A stretch of DNA of 22,953 bases from an uncultured Eubacteriales bacterium (GTDB taxonomy: Bacteria > Bacillota > Clostridia > Oscillospirales > Acutalibacteraceae): positions 1 through 22,953 of the forward strand of contig ONFW01000117.1 in NCBI GenBank assembly GCA_900317215.1, given 5' to 3'. The stretch's first letter is position 1; each line of letters begins with the position of its first letter. The notes below the pieces were generated by a model. That model had not been told where the DNA came from and ran no database searches. It was given only the letters and a program-made list of their open reading frames with translations. The position numbers and the translations under genes are program-made. Positions 7,512 to 15,034 of the stretch are shown here, piece after piece.

Positions 7512-8447
7512 ATGATGATATTAAGCGCAAGCAGAAGAACTGATATTCCAGCTTTTTTTTCGGAATGGTTTTTCAACCGGCTTGATGAAGGCTATTTTCT
7601 TGTGAGAAACCCGAGCTTTCCGCACAAGGTCAGCAGGGTGGAAGTCTCGCCGGAGGTGATAGACTGTATAGTCTTCTGGACTAAAAATCCCCTGCCGATG
7701 CTTTCAAGGCTTGACAGGCTGAAGGGGTGGGATTATTATTTCCAGTTTACCCTGACAGGCTATGGAAAAGACATTGAAACCCATCTGCCTGATAAGAAAA
7801 AGGTGCTGATACCGGCATTTATTGAGCTTTCGGAGCGTATAGGTCCGGAGAGGGTCATATGGAGATACGACCCGATCCTCTTTAATGAGAAATATAATGA
7901 GGAGTACCATATAAGGGCATTCTCCCGGATCGCTTCGTCGTTGAAGGAACATACAGAAAAATGCGTTATCAGCTTTGTTGATGATTATAATAAGATAAGA
8001 AGGACTCTCAGAAGCTTGAGTGAAGCTAAGCTGAGCGAGGACAGGTTGATTGATTTTGCAGGAAGGCTCTGCAGGATAGCAGCCGAAAACGGAATGGCAA
8101 CTGCCACCTGCGCCGAAAAGATAGATCTTTCTTCGGTGGGAATAGAGCATAATTCCTGTATCGACAGGAGTCTTATAGAAAGAATAACGGGCGGAAAGCT
8201 CATGGCAGGCAAGGATAAGGCTCAGCGCGAGCAGTGCGGCTGCGTTGAGAGTATAGAGATGGGTACTTATAATACCTGCTCAAACGGGTGCAAATACTGC
8301 TATGCGAATTTCAGCCCCGAGAGTATAGCTGCAAATCTTGCGGGCTACGACCCTGCGGCTCCCATGCTTTGTGGGAAGCTTGGTCCTGACGATACTGTAT
8401 ACGAAAAGAATATGAGGTCATTGCTTGATTTCAGAATAACATTCTGA
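7512..8447 (+). CDS. DUF1848 family protein with C-terminal radical-SAM-like cysteines
   Basis: The 311-residue protein begins ILSASRRTDIPAFFSEWFFNRL and has VFWTKNPLPML, FQFTLTGYG and ERVIWRYDPIL, the hallmark blocks of DUF1848. Its function is unknown. Near the C-terminus lies C256-x3-C260-x2-C263 (CSNGCKYC), the spacing that holds the 4Fe-4S cluster in radical SAM enzymes, preceded by C242 and C244. Radical SAM enzymes normally carry this near the N-terminus of the barrel, so the arrangement is unusual, although it is a recognised trait of this family. Either Met 7512 or 7515 could start; GAGGTGG at about 7504 favours the first slightly. It is likely co-transcribed with the gene upstream and der downstream (gap 16 bases). 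Confidence 0.85.
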   Translation: MMILSASRRTDIPAFFSEWFFNRLDEGYFLVRNPSFPHKVSRVEVSPEVIDCIVFWTKNPLPMLSRLDRLKGWDYYFQFTLTGYGKDIETHLPDKKKVLIPAFIELSERIGPERVIWRYDPILFNEKYNEEYHIRAFSRIASSLKEHTEKCVISFVDDYNKIRRTLRSLSEAKLSEDRLIDFAGRLCRIAAENGMATATCAEKIDLSSVGIEHNSCIDRSLIERITGGKLMAGKDKAQREQCGCVESIEMGTYNTCSNGCKYCYANFSPESIAANLAGYDPAAPMLCGKLGPDDTVYEKNMRSLLDFRITF

Positions 8448-8463
8448 GTAAGGGAGGAATAAT

Positions 8464-9798
8464 ATGGCAAAGAGACCCGTAATTGCAATAGTGGGGCGTC
8501 CTAATGTGGGGAAATCGACCCTTTTCAATAAGCTTGCAGGCCAGAGGATAGCGATAGTCAACGATACCCCCGGGGTCACAAGAGACAGGATATTCGGCGA
8601 GTGCGAATGGCGCGGCAGAAAATTATCACTTGTGGATACGGGCGGTATAGAGCCCTATTCAGAGGATATCATACTAAGACAGATGAGAAGGCAGGCTCAG
8701 CTTGCCATCGACGCTGCCGATGTTATTGTGTTTGTTACCGATCTTACGACAGGCGTAGTCGCCACCGATCATGACGTCGCTATGATGCTGCAAAAAAGCA
8801 ATCGTCCGGTTGTGCTTTGTGTTAATAAATGCGACAGGGTGGGCGAGCCTGATCCGGCATTCTATGAATTCTACAATCTCGGGCTCGGAGATCCGATACA
8901 GGTTTCTTCTGTTCACGGCCACGGAACGGGCGATCTCCTTGATGCGGTATTTGAACACCTGCCCTTACAGACCGGCGAGGATGACGATGACGATACGATA
9001 AGCGTAGCTATCATAGGTCGTCCGAATGCGGGAAAATCCTCTCTGGTAAACAAAATAACCGGTGAGGAGCGCTGTATCGTCTCGGATATTGCAGGAACCA
9101 CCCGTGACAGCATAGATACGGTGATAGAGAACAGTCACGGACGCTTCCGCCTTACTGATACGGCAGGAATAAGAAGGAACAGCCGCGTTGAGGACGAAAT
9201 AGAAAAATACAGCATAATAAGGGCAAAAATGGCAATAGAGCGAAGCGATGTGTGCGTCATTATGATAGACGCTGCGGAGGGCTTTGCCGAGCAGGATTCA
9301 AAAATTGCAGGTCTTGCACATGAATCTGGCAAGGCGTGCATAATAGCGGTAAATAAATGGGATGCTGTTGAAAAGAACGACAGGACAATGAATGAATATC
9401 GCAAAAAGCTGGAAAATGATTTTTCCTTTATGTCATACGCTCCCATGATCTTTATATCGGCTAAAACAGGACAAAGGCTTGACAGATTGTTCGAGCTGAT
9501 AATAACTGTAGTAAATTCTGCATCAATGAGGATATCAACAGGTGTCCTCAACGATCTTCTCAGCGAGGCAGTCGCAAGGGTCCAGCCGCCCACGGACAAG
9601 GGCAGAAGACTAAAGATACTCTATATGACTCAATCGGGCGTTAAACCGCCGACATTTGTTTTCTTTGTAAACTCCGCCGAGCTTTTTCATTTTTCTTATC
9701 AAAGATATCTTGAAAACAGGATAAGAGAGACCTTCGGCATGCAGGGAACTCCCATTCGCTTTGTAATCAGGGAGCGGGGAGACAAGGATAAACAGTAG
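8464..9798 (+). CDS. der: Ribosome assembly GTPase Der (EngA)
   Basis: Essential double GTPase for 50S subunit assembly. The 444 residues hold two G domains in tandem. The first has GRPNVGKS (11-18), DTPG and NKCD (121-124). The second has GRPNAGKS (185-192), DTAG and NKWD (297-300). A C-terminal KH-like domain follows, with the typical PPTDKGRRLKILYMTQ and YLENRIRETFGMQGTPIR. The linker between the G domains is acidic (EDDDDD). AGGGAGGA precedes the ATG. plsY follows after 21 bases, a common Firmicute arrangement. Confidence 0.97.
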   Translation: MAKRPVIAIVGRPNVGKSTLFNKLAGQRIAIVNDTPGVTRDRIFGECEWRGRKLSLVDTGGIEPYSEDIILRQMRRQAQLAIDAADVIVFVTDLTTGVVATDHDVAMMLQKSNRPVVLCVNKCDRVGEPDPAFYEFYNLGLGDPIQVSSVHGHGTGDLLDAVFEHLPLQTGEDDDDDTISVAIIGRPNAGKSSLVNKITGEERCIVSDIAGTTRDSIDTVIENSHGRFRLTDTAGIRRNSRVEDEIEKYSIIRAKMAIERSDVCVIMIDAAEGFAEQDSKIAGLAHESGKACIIAVNKWDAVEKNDRTMNEYRKKLENDFSFMSYAPMIFISAKTGQRLDRLFELIITVVNSASMRISTGVLNDLLSEAVARVQPPTDKGRRLKILYMTQSGVKPPTFVFFVNSAELFHFSYQRYLENRIRETFGMQGTPIRFVIRERGDKDKQ

Positions 9799-9819
9799 CA
9801 TAGAACAGAGGTGTTTTTT

Positions 9820-10524
9820 GTGGAGGAAATAATTGAATTTTTGTCCCAATTCTGGCTTCAGGCAATAATTGCTGCATTGGTGGCATATCTGATAAGCAGC
9901 GTCAATACTTCCATTATAGTAACAAGGATAGTTCTGCATAAGGATATAAGAACAATGGGCAGCGGCAACGCAGGCTTTACAAATGTTCTCAGGTGTGTCG
10001 GAAAGACTCCTGCGATCATCACCTTCATTGGTGATTTCCTGAAGGGGGTCATCTCTGTCGGCGTGGCAATGCTTCTGATGATCGGCGTGAGCGATCTGTA
10101 CACCGGATATCTGATGTACATAGCGGGACTGTTTGCCGTAGTGGGACATACCTTTCCGGTGTATTACAAATTCAAGGGCGGCAAGGGAGTTGTAACGACC
10201 TTTGCGGTGATGCTTATGACGGACTGGCGCACGCTTATCTGCGCGCTGCTGATATTTGCTATATTATTTGTTATTACTCACATCATCTCAGTCTGCGCTC
10301 TTGTAAACTTTACGGTGTATACCTTCAGTGCATTCACATGGAGATATCTTGATTATCTGGGAGTGACATCATCATTCTCTCCGATGCCCGAACCGACCCT
10401 GCCGTTCGTTATATTCTCAGCAGTGACAGCACTGCTGATCGGCATACTCGTTATAGTGCGGCATAAGGACAACATAAAACGTCTTATTAACGGCACCGAA
10501 AAAAAGATAAAGGCAAAGAAATGA
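9820..10524 (+). CDS. plsY: Glycerol-3-phosphate acyltransferase PlsY
   Basis: Integral membrane enzyme that transfers acyl groups from acyl-phosphate to glycerol-3-phosphate, the first step of phospholipid synthesis. It shows the conserved motifs GSGNAGFTN (47-55) and GHTFPVYYKFKGGKG (109-123) with several hydrophobic helices in between and after, and a basic C-terminus. I chose GTG at 9820 because AGAGGTG (9807-9813) then lies six bases upstream; an in-frame GTG at 9811 would overlap that site and add three residues. The resulting length is 234 residues, slightly above the usual 200-220. The gpsA gene often found next to it is missing; a hairpin follows instead. Confidence 0.93.
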   Translation: MEEIIEFLSQFWLQAIIAALVAYLISSVNTSIIVTRIVLHKDIRTMGSGNAGFTNVLRCVGKTPAIITFIGDFLKGVISVGVAMLLMIGVSDLYTGYLMYIAGLFAVVGHTFPVYYKFKGGKGVVTTFAVMLMTDWRTLICALLIFAILFVITHIISVCALVNFTVYTFSAFTWRYLDYLGVTSSFSPMPEPTLPFVIFSAVTALLIGILVIVRHKDNIKRLINGTEKKIKAKK

Positions 10525-10528
10525 TAAC

Positions 10529-10561
10529 TGCCCGGTCTTTTCAGCAAAGAAGGACCGGGCA
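10529..10561 (+). terminator. Hairpin terminator after plsY
   Basis: A perfect GC-rich stem TGCCCGGTC (10529-10537) / GACCGGGCA (10553-10561) with a 15-base loop begins four bases after the plsY stop. Only three T follow, so termination may be weaker than at a classical U-tract. Confidence 0.7.
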
Positions 10562-10648
10562 TTTGACTATTGAAATATTTTACTGCGTTTTAAATAAAAA
10601 AACCGTGGTTGTTCAAGTATCATGTACAAAAAACAGCATAAAATCTAC

Positions 10649-10677
10649 TTGTAGTAATTTTGAAAATATGATATAGT
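10649..10677 (+). promoter_or_regulatory. Probable promoter for the CvpA-like gene and pgsA
   Basis: TTGTAG (10649-10654) and TATAGT (10672-10677) are separated by 17 bases in an AT-rich gap that follows the plsY hairpin. The -35 matches four and the -10 five of six consensus positions. Transcription would start about 35 bases before the ATG at 10720. Confidence 0.6.
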
Positions 10678-10719
10678 AATAGGGAATGAAAGGATTATTT
10701 CAAGAATAGGGTGATTTTT

Positions 10720-11436
10720 ATGAATGTTTGGCTTGATCTCGGAATAGCAGCTCTCATCATTCTTTTTGGTTATTCCGGCTTCAAAAGAGGTTTCATATAC
10801 ATGGTCCTCAACGCTGCAGGCACAATAGTTTCTCTTATTGCGGCTTCGTTCCTGTCGTCAATGTTCTCCTTGCTGATATATAACCTTGCCTTCAAGCAGA
10901 ATATCATCAACGGACTAACAGATGCCACCTCTCAGATAACAACCTCTGATCCTGCGCAGATGGCACAGCAGACTATAGAGGCGGTATCCAATTTCGTACT
11001 TAACGTCTTTTCATTCCTTGGGTTAGATCAGCAGTCGCTTGCGAATACGCTTAAGGAATCCGTAATCGGTATACCTGAAACACTTGAGGAGATAATCAGA
11101 CCCTTTGCGGTAAAAATGATATCCTGCGTGCTCACGATAGTGTTCTTCCTTGTCCTTATGATAGTTGTCGGTTTTCTTATAAAAAAGTTCTCGGCAATGC
11201 TCAACAAGATCAAGATCATCGGTGTTCCAAACCGGATCCTCGGTATTGTTGTCGGAGTTGTTCAGGCTGTGTTTGTCTCAATGCTATTAACGCTCATACT
11301 CTATTTTGTTATGATGTTTATTGACCCGCAAAGCTGCGAGTCACTCAGACAGAGTATTGATAATACGATATTCTATTCATTGATAAAGAAGATAAGCTTG
11401 CCCGAATTGATAATCAACTGGCTTTCCACCTTATAA
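10720..11436 (+). CDS. CvpA family membrane protein
   Basis: The 238-residue protein has four likely membrane segments: LGIAALIILFGYSGF at the N-terminus, MVLNAAGTIVSLIAASFL, a central VLTIVFFLVLMIVVGFLI and VGVVQAVFVSMLLTLILYFV. The early GYSGFKRGFIY and the later KIIGVPNRILGIVVG fit the CvpA (colicin V production) family, whose role outside colicin export is linked to envelope integrity. A loop of about 80 mostly polar residues with Gln/Ser/Thr separates helices two and three. I prefer ATG 10720 because AGGGTGA (about 10707-10713) is well placed for it; an in-frame GTG at 10711 lies inside that site. Confidence 0.8.
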   Translation: MNVWLDLGIAALIILFGYSGFKRGFIYMVLNAAGTIVSLIAASFLSSMFSLLIYNLAFKQNIINGLTDATSQITTSDPAQMAQQTIEAVSNFVLNVFSFLGLDQQSLANTLKESVIGIPETLEEIIRPFAVKMISCVLTIVFFLVLMIVVGFLIKKFSAMLNKIKIIGVPNRILGIVVGVVQAVFVSMLLTLILYFVMMFIDPQSCESLRQSIDNTIFYSLIKKISLPELIINWLSTL

Positions 11437-11477
11437 GCCGGGGTTAATTGACATCGGAAGGAGGGGTATCGGGAATA

Positions 11478-12107
11478 ATGAACGGATCCTTCAAAAAGAA
11501 CATTACAATACCGAATATTCTCACGATCCTCAGGATCGTTATTATAGTACCGCTTACAAGGTTTCTTCTTAAACAGGATTATATTATGGCAGGCGTGATG
11601 ATACTGATCTCCGCTGTCACAGATATACTTGACGGCTTTCTTGCAAGAAAGCTCGGACAAATAACCGATCTCGGAAAGATACTCGACCCCATAGCTGATA
11701 AGCTTACTCTTATAGCGGTGGTCGTCTGTGCAAACGTACTGTATCCTGAGATAATGCCTTTCATAATAGTTCTGTTTACAAAAGAACTTCTTATGCTCAG
11801 CGGAGGAGCGTTTCTTCTGCGCTTCAAGATCAAGCCACCTGCTGCCAAATGGTACGGAAAGCTTTCCACCGTTTTGTTCTATACCTCGATAACCACACTT
11901 ATACTTTTAAAAGCAATATGGGGTTATACAAACAGAACACTCTCGCTTGTTCTTCTGTCTGTTACAACTGCATCGATGCTGTTCTCGCTGATCATGTACA
12001 CCTCAGTCTTTGTAAGACTTATACGAGCCTCAAAAAATGATGCTAATTCTGAGTTGCACGAGGATAAAGACCATGACTCCGACGATGCAGAAAATCAGAG
12101 CGAATGA
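11478..12107 (+). CDS. pgsA: CDP-diacylglycerol--glycerol-3-phosphate 3-phosphatidyltransferase
   Basis: Makes phosphatidylglycerol phosphate from CDP-diacylglycerol, the committed step to acidic phospholipids. The full CDP-alcohol phosphatidyltransferase signature is present: D49, D52-G53, A56-R57, G66, D70 and D74 (DILDGFLARKLGQ...GKILDPIAD). The N-terminal NITIPNILTILRI is typical of PgsA. Membrane helices follow, and the C-terminus is an acidic tail of about 25 residues. The ATG at 11478 with GGAAGGAGGGG around 11457-11465 is the best start; the frame extends upstream only through a TTG that lies before this site. It follows the CvpA-like gene by 41 bases, probably on one transcript. Confidence 0.92.
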   Translation: MNGSFKKNITIPNILTILRIVIIVPLTRFLLKQDYIMAGVMILISAVTDILDGFLARKLGQITDLGKILDPIADKLTLIAVVVCANVLYPEIMPFIIVLFTKELLMLSGGAFLLRFKIKPPAAKWYGKLSTVLFYTSITTLILLKAIWGYTNRTLSLVLLSVTTASMLFSLIMYTSVFVRLIRASKNDANSELHEDKDHDSDDAENQSE

Positions 12108-12225
12108 CAGCAGCTCCGTTCGCAGTTTTTCGGAGCCGGAAAAATAATAAAGAGGGCTTAAGAGAAGCCGTGCTTTCAAAATGTGATATATCATAAAAAG
12201 AAAAAAGGGAAGGGAGATACTGATA

Positions 12226-14553
12226 ATGATACTTTGCAGCAAATGTAATAAAAGACCGGCAGTTGTTTTTGTGTCCAACTCTGCCAACTCGGCGGAATCT
12301 GTTGGTTATTGTCTTACCTGTGCAAAAGAAGCAGGAATAAAGCCTGTTACCGATATTATGGAGAAAATGGGGATATCTGAGGATGATCTTGATATGATGC
12401 AGGATCAGATGAGCGAGCTTATGGAGTCGGGAATGATACCTGAGGACATGAGTGAGCTTATGAACGGCGAGGACGACCCTGAGGAAGGCGAACAGGAGGA
12501 CGATGAAGATTTCAGCCAGGGCGGAGCTCCTGCTTTTCCGCCGTTCTTCAAGAATCTGTTCTCGGGCGGTGCGTCCAAGAACAAGTCTGAAAAGGACGAT
12601 AAGGGCAGCAGGAAGGAAGACCAGAAGGCTGCCAGAAAACGCAAGCGCAAGCATCTGGATGCATACTGCACCGATCTCACCGATAAGGCGAGAAACGGAA
12701 AGATAGACAGGATAGTCGGAAGAGAAAATGAGCTTGACAGAGTAATCCAGATACTCAGCCGCAGAACAAAGAATAATCCTTGTCTTATAGGCGAGCCGGG
12801 CGTAGGTAAAACCGCAATAGCAGAAGGGCTTGCTCTCAGGATAGCTCAAGGCAAGGTGCCTATGAGACTGCAGAAGAAGGAGATTCATCTTCTTGATATG
12901 ACTGCACTTGTGGCAGGCACACAATTCAGAGGTCAGTTTGAGAGCAGGATCAAGGGGCTTATAGATGAGGTCAAGGCGGACGGTAACGTCATACTCTTTA
13001 TCGATGAGGTACACAGCCTTGTCGGAGCGGGTGAATCCGAGGGCTCAATGAATGCAGCAAATATAATGAAGCCTGCCCTGTCAAGAGGAGAGATACAGGT
13101 CATTGGCGCTACGACCTTTAACGAATACAGGAAGTATATCGAAAAGGACGCCGCTCTTGAGAGAAGATTCCAGCCGGTAACTGTGGCGGAGCCGTCTATC
13201 AGTGAGACGATCGACATAATCCTCGGCGTAAAATCCTATTACGAGGAATATCACAGGGTCAGAATGGCTGATGATATCGTAAGAAAAACAGTCGTTCTTT
13301 CCGAAAGATATATAACCGACAGATTTCTTCCTGATAAGGCGATCGACCTCCTTGACGAGTCTTGTACTCATGCGGCTCTCAGAAACAAGGAGCTTGAGGC
13401 GTTTGACAGAGATACCGCAAAGCTTGACGACCTCAAAAAGCAGGAGGAGGAGCTTGCCTCTGAGACAGAGATCGACTATGAAAAGCTTGCGACCGTCAGA
13501 TATGAGATAGCAAGACTTGAAAAAAGCCTTGACGATATGAAGGAAAAGGATCTCACTGCTGAGGTTGGCGAAGAGGATATCGCTCATGTTATCGAGCTGT
13601 GGACAGGGATCCCGGCGTCAAAGGTGCAGGAGAATGAGCTTAATAAGCTTGCAGACCTTGAGGAGCAGCTTAAGAGCAAGGTGATAGGTCAGGATGAGGC
13701 TGTAAAGGCGCTTGCTGCCGCAGTAAAACGCAGCAGGGTGCAGATCAGCCCGAGACGCAGACCGGCATCCTTCATTTTTGTAGGTCCTACAGGCGTAGGA
13801 AAGACAGAGCTTGTAAAGGTGCTTGCCGCAGAGCTTTTCAATACTCCCGAGACACTTATCAGGCTCGATATGTCAGAGTATATGGAGAAGCATTCGGTGT
13901 CAAAGATAATCGGCTCGCCTCCGGGATATGTCGGCTATGAAGAGGCAGGACAGGTCACGGAAAAGGTCAGACGCAGACCCTACTCCGTTCTTCTCTTTGA
14001 TGAAATAGAAAAGGCTCACCCGGACGTACTTAATATCCTTCTGCAGATCCTCGATGAAGGCGTTCTGACAGATGCTCAGGGCAGAAAGGTAAACTTTGCA
14101 AACACTGTCATTGTAATGACCTCAAATGCAGGCAGTGAAAAGAGGGAAAACGCTCTCGGCTTTGCGAAAACAGAGGCCGAGGCTACGGCTGAGAAGGTAA
14201 GAAAGGCGCTTTCAGAGTTCCTTCGTCCCGAGTTCATCAGCAGACTTGACGAGATAATCATATTCAGACATCTCACCGAGGAGGATTTTGTAGCGATAGC
14301 TGCCCTTATGCTCAGCGAGTATGTTGATACCCTCAAGGAAAAGGGAATAGCCTTTTCCTACGATGAAAAGGCTCAGAGACTGCTTGCGAAAAAGGCATAC
14401 GGCGGAAAGAGCGGCGCGAGAGATCTGAGAAACCTTATCCGCAAGGAGGTAGAGGACAAGATCGCTAACGCGATAGTAGAAAGCAGGACCGGTTCTCTCA
14501 TCGGTATCAATGTTACTGCTGATGAAGAGAATATCAAACTTGATATCCTCTGA
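12226..14553 (+). CDS. clpE: ClpE-like ATP-dependent Clp protease ATP-binding subunit
   Basis: Hexameric AAA+ unfoldase that feeds proteins to ClpP. The 775 residues start with a zinc finger (C4, C7, C29, C32) in place of the double Clp N-domain of ClpC, which is the mark of ClpE. An acidic, Met-rich linker (about 40-100) and a Lys/Arg-rich stretch follow. The first AAA domain has Walker A GEPGVGKT (189-196) and Walker B ILFIDEVHS (from about 256). A short coiled-coil middle region (about 395-445) leads to the second AAA domain, with GPTGVGKT (520-527) and LLFDEIEKAHPD. The LGF tripeptide at 644-646 is the likely ClpP-docking loop. AAGGGAG lies nine bases before the ATG. No ctsR or mcsAB is nearby, and I see no CtsR or CIRCE site upstream. 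An annotation as ClpC would also be defensible by the AAA domains alone. Confidence 0.88.
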   Translation: MILCSKCNKRPAVVFVSNSANSAESVGYCLTCAKEAGIKPVTDIMEKMGISEDDLDMMQDQMSELMESGMIPEDMSELMNGEDDPEEGEQEDDEDFSQGGAPAFPPFFKNLFSGGASKNKSEKDDKGSRKEDQKAARKRKRKHLDAYCTDLTDKARNGKIDRIVGRENELDRVIQILSRRTKNNPCLIGEPGVGKTAIAEGLALRIAQGKVPMRLQKKEIHLLDMTALVAGTQFRGQFESRIKGLIDEVKADGNVILFIDEVHSLVGAGESEGSMNAANIMKPALSRGEIQVIGATTFNEYRKYIEKDAALERRFQPVTVAEPSISETIDIILGVKSYYEEYHRVRMADDIVRKTVVLSERYITDRFLPDKAIDLLDESCTHAALRNKELEAFDRDTAKLDDLKKQEEELASETEIDYEKLATVRYEIARLEKSLDDMKEKDLTAEVGEEDIAHVIELWTGIPASKVQENELNKLADLEEQLKSKVIGQDEAVKALAAAVKRSRVQISPRRRPASFIFVGPTGVGKTELVKVLAAELFNTPETLIRLDMSEYMEKHSVSKIIGSPPGYVGYEEAGQVTEKVRRRPYSVLLFDEIEKAHPDVLNILLQILDEGVLTDAQGRKVNFANTVIVMTSNAGSEKRENALGFAKTEAEATAEKVRKALSEFLRPEFISRLDEIIIFRHLTEEDFVAIAALMLSEYVDTLKEKGIAFSYDEKAQRLLAKKAYGGKSGARDLRNLIRKEVEDKIANAIVESRTGSLIGINVTADEENIKLDIL

Positions 14554-14573
14554 TAAAGCAGAAAAAGAATATT

Positions 14574-14621
14574 ACGGCTTTTCACTTCGTATCCTGTGAT
14601 ACAAGCGAAAAGCCGTTTTTT
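14574..14621 (+). terminator. Intrinsic terminator of the clpE-like gene
   Basis: A long hairpin pairs ACGGCTTTTC (14574-14583) with GAAAAGCCGT (14607-14616). An inner GTATC/GATAC helix closes a CTGT loop. A run of six T ends at 14621. It begins 20 bases after the stop codon. Confidence 0.92.
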
Positions 14622-14726
14622 CTTGAAAATTTTTAAGCTAAAGTTTACTCCTGCTTCATTATGAATTAAAAACGGATATATATTAATGATATATCATCAT
14701 TATATAAGTAGCGAGGAGATGTTATT

Positions 14727-14960
14727 ATGAAACGAAATGCTGCGTTGATGCTATGCATGTTTTTATCCTTATTCACCTGCGGCTGTGAAGCGGCAGGCGT
14801 CACTTCACAGGAGCTGAGGACTGAAAACAGCTTTGATATAATATACGGAGACAAGAAAGCTGACAATGAGACGTTACACGATAACTCCGATTTAAGCAAT
14901 ACACTTCTTATCAGTGAAAATGATGAAGACTATGATGCTCAGTCTGTAAAAAATGAATAA
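14727..14960 (+). CDS. Small putative lipoprotein, unknown function
   Basis: A 77-residue protein with a basic start (MKRN), a hydrophobic stretch LMLCMFLSLF and a cysteine pair CGC (C18, C20) directly after it. Either Cys could be the lipidated residue, but neither fits the lipobox exactly (LFTC or TCGC), so this is tentative. The mature part is short, acidic (NENDEDYD-like) and without recognisable domain, likely disordered. GAGGAG lies about nine bases before the ATG, which supports a real gene. It has its own AT-rich upstream region after the clpE-like terminator. It converges on the M60 protein gene, with which it shares a bidirectional terminator. Confidence 0.55.
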   Translation: MKRNAALMLCMFLSLFTCGCEAAGVTSQELRTENSFDIIYGDKKADNETLHDNSDLSNTLLISENDEDYDAQSVKNE

Positions 14961-14972
14961 AGCATAAAACAA

Positions 14973-15010
14973 GGACTGCCGTGCAATGTGCGGCAGTCCG
15001 TTTGTTTGTA
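14973..15010. terminator. Bidirectional terminator between convergent genes
   Basis: A perfect 9-bp stem GGACTGCCG (14973-14981) / CGGCAGTCC (14991-14999) sits between the two stop codons. T-rich flanks occur on both strands: GTTTGTTTG after it on plus, and TTGTTTTATG after it on minus. It can end both the small lipoprotein and the M60 protein transcripts. Confidence 0.85.
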
Positions 15011-15034
15011 TCCGGAAAAGTCTGATACTGATGC

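Noticed and set aside
9610..10149. Minus-strand frame of 179 codons across der and plsY
   Set aside because: Both plus-strand genes are certain from their motifs; the opposite frame has His/Cys-rich random composition.
12113..12136. GCTCCG/CGGAGC hairpin after pgsA
   Set aside because: Only six base pairs with a 12-base loop and no T run after it; too weak to call a terminator.
12043..13014. Long open frame (323 codons) on the minus strand across the start of the clpE-like gene
   Set aside because: It overlaps a clear AAA+ gene, its protein is low in recognisable motifs and rich in His/Leu/Cys typical of an antisense shadow, and it has no convincing ribosome binding site.
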